36,996 nt of DNA from the NCBI GenBank assembly GCA_900766165.1, contig CAAFUK010000044.1, positions 1 through 36,996 of the forward strand. Direction: 5' to 3'. The translations under genes and the position numbers were made by a program. The notes under the pieces were generated by a model. That model searched no databases and was not told the DNA's origin. It saw only the letters and a program-made list of their open reading frames with translations. This DNA comes from an uncultured Collinsella sp. (GTDB taxonomy: Bacteria > Actinomycetota > Coriobacteriia > Coriobacteriales > Coriobacteriaceae). Positions 31,779 through 36,996 of the stretch are shown here, one piece after another (within the stretch, counting starts at the first letter, position 1; each line of letters begins with the position of its first letter).

Positions 31779-34136
31779 ATGAACGGAAGCCACTTTGATA
31801 AGCAAACTCAGCGTGAGCGTACCTGCTCGCTGGTTCACGGTGCCTGGCGTTGTGTGGGTGTCAAAATCGCGTGCGTCGGCGCGTGTGCGCTTATGGTCGG
31901 CCAGCTGCTGCTGCCGAGCGTGGCGCTGGCGAACGAATGCGCCGATCCCGCCGCTGGGACGGACGAGGTTGCCGCGGCTCCGGTGACGCCGGCGGTTGCG
32001 GAGGATGCGGCTGCGACGACCGCACCAGCTGCTTCGACCGCGCCTGCAACCGATGCTGCCCCGACGGTGCAAACCGTCGCTGAACCTCAGCAGACGACTC
32101 CGGCTGGCACCGCCGATGAATCTAGCGATGCGGCACCCGCTGAGCAAAACACTCTCAGCGATAACGCCGCCACGCCGGCGAATGACGCCATCATGCCCTG
32201 CGGTGTGACCGATGTTGTTGGCGGCAGCGGCGTTAGGGTCAATATTACGGTGCGGAACAATTACACCGACATCAAGAAAGAAGAAACGATTGAGTATGTG
32301 AAGGGGATTGCCCTTGTAGATGGAGACCAGTCTGCTCTCGATGGTAGCGCTTTGACTTTTATCGGCCTGGGGGACTTGATCGTCCATGCGGCGTATGACA
32401 GTGCGAGCAATAAAACAACGCTTACCCTGGATATCAGCAAGATTCAGAGACAGAAGGAGGAACAGAAGTACTTTACGGAGTACAAGGAGAATAAGTCCAA
32501 GATGACGACCACCTATGATGGATCCAAGCTTACGTATACGGGTACAGAGCCCGGGAAAATCATCATCGGTGATCCGGACGACGCCTTTAAAGGAGACACC
32601 GAGGCGACCGGGAAACCCACTATTAACGAGATCCGGGATGACTACTACACCCGCACCCATGTCTACGAGAGGGCGTGCCTTGTTATCCCGGCAGCGGAAT
32701 CAGAATCGGAATCCATCTCCTTTGCCAATGTTCAGAATACGAACTTCAATTGGCAGCTGGATACTGGTCCGCAGGCGACGGCAGGTGTCCCTAACTACGA
32801 TGCAGATAAATACGAAATCGCTTATGAATGCTGGCAGGAATTTGAAAACAACGAACCCGTTGCTGCCTGGTATTCCGATAACGGCTCACATGGTTCCCTG
32901 CCGACTATTACAAAGTTTAAAAGCGGGAAAGAGTACGTGTATTCTCTTATGCTGAAGCCAAAAGACGGATATTCCTTCAGCGATGAAACCGTTGTTACCG
33001 TAAACGGGGAAACCGTAAAGTCGAGTCTAAGCGGAGAATTCCTGTATGTCCCTGCTATTAAAACAATTACGATGCCTGCTTCGTCGGAAAACGAAGCTCT
33101 TGAGAATCTAAACGTCAACGATGTGAAAACCGACTACGCGCCCGGCGAGGCGCCGCGTGCGACCGCGACGATTCCTGCCGCCGATGCCGATAAGTATGAG
33201 ATCGCCTATGAGTGCTGGGAAGAGATGGATGGCAGCGACCCTGCGGAGCTCAAGCCCGTTGCCTTCTGGTATTCCGACCCCGCAAAGTACACGCCGGGCA
33301 TGAAGAAGATTGACCACTTCGAGGAGGGCAAGTTCTACATGTACTCCGTTGAGCTGAGGCTCAAGGGCGACAATACCGTGGCCGATGACTGCATGATGTA
33401 CGTCAACGGTCATTGGGCGCACCACATCAAGACCGTCAACGGCGTCTTCGCGCCAAACGCTGACAATATGCTGTGCGAGCAGCCGATCGACGAATGGCGG
33501 GCCATCGACATTATCGAGATCAACGGCGCCACGACCACCTTCAAGGCGGGCGATAAGCCGGTCTTTACGGCGAACGTTCCGACGGGTTCCAACTCCCTTC
33601 CTCAGTGTGAGTTCTGGACGGGCAGCGATGGCAGCGAAGTGAACTCTCAGAAGTTCTGGGATCAGAACATCACGAATCACATCGACGCCTTTAAGCCCGG
33701 CGTGACCTATCGCTACGGTATCTACCTCAAGTCCGCGCGCGGCTTCTACTTTACGCCCGACACCAAGCTGGTGATCAACGGCCAGGAGTGCGGCTACCAG
33801 GTCGCGGATAGCGTATCCGATGAGGACAGCGGCTGGATCTACACCCTGTGGCTCAACACCGATCTGACCTTTACGCCCGAAGCCACGCCGACTCCCTACC
33901 CGCAGCCTACGCCGGATTCCAAGCCGACGCCGCAGCCTGGGGTGAAGCCCGCGGCCAAGCCGGCCACGACAACCGCCACGATCAAGACGGTTGAGAAAAC
34001 CACGCAGGCCAAGAAGGGCGCTGCTGTCCTGGCTACCACGGGGGATACCACCGCGATGACGGTCGCCGCCCTAGGCATCGCCGGCGCAACCGTAGCCGCG
34101 GCCGGCATCGCCGCGACCAAGCGTCGCAAGCGTTAG
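31779..34136 (+). CDS. Large secreted surface protein with repeated domains and LATTG sorting signal
   Basis: The 785-residue protein has a signal peptide (cut probably after Ala51, SVALA) and an Ala/Thr/Pro-rich stalk (about 55-140). A unique region and three related domains of about 125 residues follow. The repeat signature DADKYEIAYECW occurs near residues 342 and 469, with YSLMLKPKDGYSF-like hairpins in each. A Pro/Thr linker precedes a sorting signal: LATTGD (Leu751-Asp756), a hydrophobic helix, and RRKR. The pentapeptide LATTG is not canonical LPxTG. The first repeat and the region before it use more A/T-ending codons than the rest, which suggests recombination. AAGGAGG precedes the ATG; the upstream frame to 31683 is not used. 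Confidence 0.85.
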   Translation: MNGSHFDKQTQRERTCSLVHGAWRCVGVKIACVGACALMVGQLLLPSVALANECADPAAGTDEVAAAPVTPAVAEDAAATTAPAASTAPATDAAPTVQTVAEPQQTTPAGTADESSDAAPAEQNTLSDNAATPANDAIMPCGVTDVVGGSGVRVNITVRNNYTDIKKEETIEYVKGIALVDGDQSALDGSALTFIGLGDLIVHAAYDSASNKTTLTLDISKIQRQKEEQKYFTEYKENKSKMTTTYDGSKLTYTGTEPGKIIIGDPDDAFKGDTEATGKPTINEIRDDYYTRTHVYERACLVIPAAESESESISFANVQNTNFNWQLDTGPQATAGVPNYDADKYEIAYECWQEFENNEPVAAWYSDNGSHGSLPTITKFKSGKEYVYSLMLKPKDGYSFSDETVVTVNGETVKSSLSGEFLYVPAIKTITMPASSENEALENLNVNDVKTDYAPGEAPRATATIPAADADKYEIAYECWEEMDGSDPAELKPVAFWYSDPAKYTPGMKKIDHFEEGKFYMYSVELRLKGDNTVADDCMMYVNGHWAHHIKTVNGVFAPNADNMLCEQPIDEWRAIDIIEINGATTTFKAGDKPVFTANVPTGSNSLPQCEFWTGSDGSEVNSQKFWDQNITNHIDAFKPGVTYRYGIYLKSARGFYFTPDTKLVINGQECGYQVADSVSDEDSGWIYTLWLNTDLTFTPEATPTPYPQPTPDSKPTPQPGVKPAAKPATTTATIKTVEKTTQAKKGAAVLATTGDTTAMTVAALGIAGATVAAAGIAATKRRKR

Positions 34137-34173
34137 GTTTTGGTGACGGCGCCCATCCTCGGCTTTTGCGAGA

Positions 34174-34390
34174 TCTCGATCTGTAACACCTGGCTGCCCA
34201 AAACGGCCCTAGATGTTACAGATTTAGATGAACCGAATGGCCGCCAACCTAACGTCTCGATCTGTAACATGTAGCGAGGAATTTGGCCTCTAACTGTTAC
34301 AGATTGAGACAAAGCGGGTGCGGCTGGAGCAATATCTCGATCTGTAACAACTACAAGGCTCAACGGGCTCCAGGTGTTACAGATCGAGAC
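34174..34390. repeat. Three tandem TCTCGATCTGTAACA palindromes (copies B, C, D)
   Basis: Palindromic units lie at 34174-34228, 34254-34310 and 34335-34390, about 80 bp apart. Each has TCTCGATCTGTAACA on the left and TGTTACAGAT-[TC]-[GT]AGA on the right, with a different core of about 25 bases that is itself weakly palindromic around GGCC-like sequence. They lie between the surface protein and nfnB, which converge. Confidence 0.9.
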
Positions 34391-34408
34391 AAAACGACCG
34401 GGCAAGTC

Positions 34409-34450
34409 CCAAACCACCACAAAGGTGCCTGCCCCATCGTGGTGGTTTGG
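34409..34450. repeat. Diverged GGGACAG-family hairpin, reverse orientation
   Basis: CCAAACCACCAC (34409-34420) pairs perfectly with GTGGTGGTTTGG (34439-34450). The inner sequence is diverged: on the minus strand the loop reads GGGGCAGG in place of GGGGACAGG. Confidence 0.75.
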
Positions 34451-34461
34451 GCGGCCGGCAT

Positions 34462-34500
34462 AAAAAGTCCCCGCCGGGCGTGTGCTCGACGGGGACTTTG
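34462..34500 (-). terminator. Intrinsic terminator of the nfnA-nfnB operon
   Basis: AAAGTCCCCG (34464-34473) pairs with CGGGGACTTT (34490-34499). On the minus strand the stem is followed by TTTTTA, right after the nfnB stop. Confidence 0.88.
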
Positions 34501-34527
34501 CCGTTTGGTGGCTAGCGCTGTAGGTGA

Positions 34528-35937
34528 TTACTCGCCCAGCAGGCTCTTGGTGATCGAAGCGGCGGCCTTCTTGCCGGCGCCCATCGCCAGAATGACCGTA
34601 GCGGCACCGGTGACGATGTCGCCGCCGGCCCAGATGCGGGGATCGGTGGTCTGGCCGGTCTCCTCGTCAGCGACGATGTAGCCCCACTTGTTGAGCTCCA
34701 TCTTGCCGCCGATCTTCTTTGCGAAGGGGTTGGCGTTGGTGCCGATAGCCGAGATCGCGACGTCGCAGGGGATCTCCTCGATGGCGCCCTCGATGGGCAC
34801 CGGGCGACGACGGCCGGACTCGTCAGGCTCGCCGAGCTCCATCTTCTGGACCTTGACGGCGCACACGGAGCCGTCCTCGCCAGCGACAAACTCGAGCGGG
34901 GAGACGAGCGGCAGAACCTCGACGCCCTCGGCCTTAGCATGGTGCAGCTCGGCGCGACGGCAGGGCATCTCGTCCTCGGTACGACGGTAGGCGATGATGG
35001 CGTGCTCGGCGCCCAGGCGCTTGGCGGTACGGACGGCGTCCATGGCCACGTTGCCGCCGCCAAAGACAACGACGTTCTTGCCGTGCTTGGTGGGGGTGTC
35101 GTACTCGGGGAACTTGTTGGCCTTCATCAGGTTCACGCGGGTGAGGTACTCGTTCGCGAAGAAGACGTTGGGCAGGTTCTCGCCGGGGACGTTGAGGAAC
35201 TTGGGCAGGCCAGCGCCGGTCGCCACGTAGATGGCGTCGAAGCCCTGCTCGAACAGCTCCTCGGCCGTGGCCATGTTGCCCACGACGGAGTTGTACTCAA
35301 ACTTGACGCCCATGTCCTCCAGGCCGTCGATCTCGCGCTTGACGACCGCCTTGGGCAGACGGAACTCGGGGATGCCGTAGACCAGCACGCCGCCGCCGGT
35401 GAAGAATGCCTCGAAGACGGTGACGTCAAAGCCGTTGCGGGCGAGCTCGCCGGCGCAGGTGATGCCGGACGGGCCGGAGCCGACGACGGCAACCTTCTTG
35501 CCGTTCTTGGGGGCCATCTTGGGCGTGGAGGCGAGCTCGGGGCGGTCACCCAGGAAGCGCTCGAGCTGGCCGATGGCCACGGGCTCGGACTTCTTACCAC
35601 GGATACACTTGCCCTCGCACTGGTTCTCCTGCGGGCAGACGCGGCCGCAGATGGCGGGAAGCATGGAGTCCTCGCGGATGGTATCGAGAGCGCCGCCGAA
35701 GTCCTTCGCGCGGATCTGCTCGATAAAGCGGGGGATGTTGATGTTGACGGGGCAGCCCTCAACACAGAACGGCTTCTTGCAGTTGAGGCAGCGCTCGGCC
35801 TCGGCCAGCGCCATCTCCTCGGTGAAGCCCTTGTCGACGGGGCGGAAGTCGCAGGCGCGCTCGGCAGCCGGCTCCTCGTTATCGGGGGTGCGGGGCGACT
35901 TCATATCGGCAACGAAACGACCGTTAACTAGTGGCAT
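34528..35937 (-). CDS. nfnB: NfnB, large subunit of NADH-dependent ferredoxin:NADP oxidoreductase (GltD/GltA-like)
   Basis: The 469-residue flavoprotein belongs to the glutamate-synthase small-subunit family. Together with the upstream gene it forms the NfnAB pair, which bifurcates electrons from NADPH to ferredoxin and NAD (or runs in reverse). Two 4Fe-4S cysteine sets are visible: C50-x2-C53-x4-C58-x3-C62 and C97-x3-C101-x5-C107-x3-C111. The FAD site GSGPSG is near residue 150 and a second nucleotide site is at GGGNVAMD. Without nfnA next to it, it could be read as GltA. ATG 35937 overlaps the nfnA stop by 10 bases, with GAGGAAA upstream. Confidence 0.9.
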   Translation of the reverse strand: MPLVNGRFVADMKSPRTPDNEEPAAERACDFRPVDKGFTEEMALAEAERCLNCKKPFCVEGCPVNINIPRFIEQIRAKDFGGALDTIREDSMLPAICGRVCPQENQCEGKCIRGKKSEPVAIGQLERFLGDRPELASTPKMAPKNGKKVAVVGSGPSGITCAGELARNGFDVTVFEAFFTGGGVLVYGIPEFRLPKAVVKREIDGLEDMGVKFEYNSVVGNMATAEELFEQGFDAIYVATGAGLPKFLNVPGENLPNVFFANEYLTRVNLMKANKFPEYDTPTKHGKNVVVFGGGNVAMDAVRTAKRLGAEHAIIAYRRTEDEMPCRRAELHHAKAEGVEVLPLVSPLEFVAGEDGSVCAVKVQKMELGEPDESGRRRPVPIEGAIEEIPCDVAISAIGTNANPFAKKIGGKMELNKWGYIVADEETGQTTDPRIWAGGDIVTGAATVILAMGAGKKAAASITKSLLGE

Positions 35938-36767
35938 GCGCAGCTCTTTTCCTCATAGGCCTTGAGGGACTCGCCCTCTTCGGAACGGTAAGCGGCCTGG
36001 CGGGCACGAAGGTCGTCCCAGTCGACCAGGGTGGCATCGAAGTCGGGGCCGTCGACGCAAGCGAACTTGGTCACGCCGCCCACCTCGACGCGGCAGCAGC
36101 CGCACATACCGGTGCCGTCAACCATGATGGGGTTGAGGGACGCGGTGATGGGGGTGTCGTACTTCTGGGCGGTGAGGGTCGAGAACTTCATCATCGGAAC
36201 GGGGCCGACGCAGAAGACCTGGCTCACGGTCTTGTCCTGCAGCAGGCGCTCCAGCGGAGCGGTGACAACGCCCTGCTCGCCGTAGGAGCCGTCGTCGGTG
36301 GTGATGTGGATGTGGTCCTCGTCGAGGAGCTCGCGGAACTGGTCCTCCATGAGCAGGAGGTCCTTGGTGCGGGCGCCCATGATGGCGTGCACCTCATGAC
36401 CGGTCTCGACCAGGTGCTTGGCGACCGGGAAGGCAATTGCCAGGCCGACGCCGCCGCCAATGACGGCGCAGGGGCCCTCGGCCATCTCGGTGGGAACGCC
36501 CAGCGGGCCCACGACGTCGCGCAGCGACTCGCCAGCCTCGTAGGTGGACAGCATCTCGGTGGTCTTGCCGATCACCATGAAGATGAACTCGACCCAGCCC
36601 TCGTCACCGTTCCAGCCGGCCAGGGTAAACGGGACACGCTCGCCCGTCTCGTTGGCGCGAACCATGAGGAACTGTCCAGCGTGCGCATGCTTGGCGATTG
36701 CAGGCGCCTCGATGCGGAACTTGAACATCTTCTCCGAGAACTGCGTCTTCTCCAGGATCTTATACAT
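35928..36767 (-). CDS. nfnA: NfnA, small subunit of NADH-dependent ferredoxin:NADP oxidoreductase
   Basis: The 279-residue protein is an FAD/NAD-binding reductase of the ferredoxin-NADP-reductase alpha/SudB/PyrK-like family. It has an FAD domain (about 1-98, with RVPFTLAGW), an NAD domain with GGGVGLAIAFPVAKHL from about residue 103, and a 2Fe-2S site near the C-terminus: D217 and C222-G-C-C225, then C237. In studied Nfn enzymes the cluster is held by three Cys and one Asp. The gene is first in the operon. Both subunits fit a fermentative anaerobe that balances NADPH, NADH and ferredoxin. Confidence 0.9.
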   Translation of the reverse strand: MYKILEKTQFSEKMFKFRIEAPAIAKHAHAGQFLMVRANETGERVPFTLAGWNGDEGWVEFIFMVIGKTTEMLSTYEAGESLRDVVGPLGVPTEMAEGPCAVIGGGVGLAIAFPVAKHLVETGHEVHAIMGARTKDLLLMEDQFRELLDEDHIHITTDDGSYGEQGVVTAPLERLLQDKTVSQVFCVGPVPMMKFSTLTAQKYDTPITASLNPIMVDGTGMCGCCRVEVGGVTKFACVDGPDFDATLVDWDDLRARQAAYRSEEGESLKAYEEKSCACH

Positions 36768-36872
36768 AGAACCCCTCTCTTGTTAGGGCTGCCGAACCGT
36801 GCCTCCACGGAAATGGACGGTAGCCCGAATAAAACCGTACGCGCACAGGCGTTGTGCAGACATACGGTGCAA

Positions 36873-36878
36873 ATTATA
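36873..36878 (-). promoter_or_regulatory. Probable -10 of the nfnAB promoter
   Basis: On the minus strand TATAAT (36873-36878) lies about 105 bases before the nfnA start. A GTGACA hexamer is present further upstream but its spacing (12 bp) is too short, so the -35 is unassigned. The rest of 36768-36972 shows no gene. Confidence 0.5.
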
Positions 36879-36972
36879 CCCTCATGAACATGTCACTTAC
36901 GTGTGTCTTCGGCGGTTGGGAGCAGGGTTTATCCACTCCTTGATTATCAACTTTATCCGAACACCTCCCACA

Positions 36973-36996
36973 TTCATCCGCACATGTGCGGATGAA
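36973..36996. repeat. Perfect 24-bp palindrome at window end
   Basis: The last 24 bases (TTCATCCGCACA then TGTGCGGATGAA) equal their own reverse complement. The window ends exactly at its last base, so the true element could be longer. Confidence 0.85.

Noticed and set aside
34174..34390. A short CRISPR array, because three repeats alternate with different cores at regular spacing
   Set aside because: The shared parts are the two halves of palindromes, not direct repeats, there are only three units, the cores are weakly palindromic, and no cas gene is present.

Overview
The window looks like chromosomal DNA of a high-GC Gram-positive gut bacterium of the class Coriobacteriia, most likely a Collinsella or a close relative. 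This is inferred from GC-rich third codon positions, a class B sortase with a cell-wall-type surface protein, a LuxR regulator fused to a 12-helix membrane domain, an NfnAB electron-bifurcating pair, and many membrane proteins with an N-terminal zinc ribbon. No database search was possible.

Layout. (1) 1-7485: de novo purine genes purE, purF, purM and purN. Between purE and purF sit a class B sortase, a MoaE-like protein and a reverse-strand polytopic membrane protein. (2) 7842-21350: a large accessory block. It holds four membrane proteins with an N-terminal double-CxxC zinc ribbon (two share the same anchor but have unrelated C-terminal domains), a reverse-strand DUF234-type AAA ATPase, a reverse-strand zinc-finger/HTH-like protein, and a tRNA-Ser(GCU)-like gene. 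It ends in a tight operon: an SPFH protein with three C-terminal zinc ribbons, a four-helix membrane protein, a TFIIB-type zinc-ribbon protein, a coiled-coil two-helix membrane protein and a 63-residue acidic protein, closed by a terminator. (3) 21494-24798: a RelB/DinJ-like antitoxin with a PIN toxin, a stand-alone PTS EIIA, a parvulin-type foldase and a GatB/YqeY protein. (4) 24981-28728: a polar amino-acid ABC importer (ATPase, Tat lipoprotein, two permeases) and a cytidylate-kinase-like protein. (5) 28770-36996: an AAA ATPase with a C-terminal winged helix, the membrane-LuxR regulator, a 785-residue surface protein with a non-canonical LATTG sorting signal, and nfnB/nfnA on the reverse strand.

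The strongest candidate for an undescribed system is the zinc-ribbon/SPFH block. It combines a membrane-microdomain-type scaffold carrying three zinc ribbons, three co-transcribed partners and four further ribbon-bearing membrane proteins whose outer domains differ. A reasonable hypothesis is an envelope-stress or envelope-sensing complex assembled through ribbon contacts.

The intergenic DNA is also structured. One family of hairpins has differing stems but keeps GGGACAG in or beside the loop; at least six clear or degenerate copies lie after 22890, and one ends in a T run and serves as a terminator. A second family of about 56 bp palindromes with TCTCGATCTGTAACA ends occurs four times, always between convergent genes, three of them in tandem about 80 bp apart.
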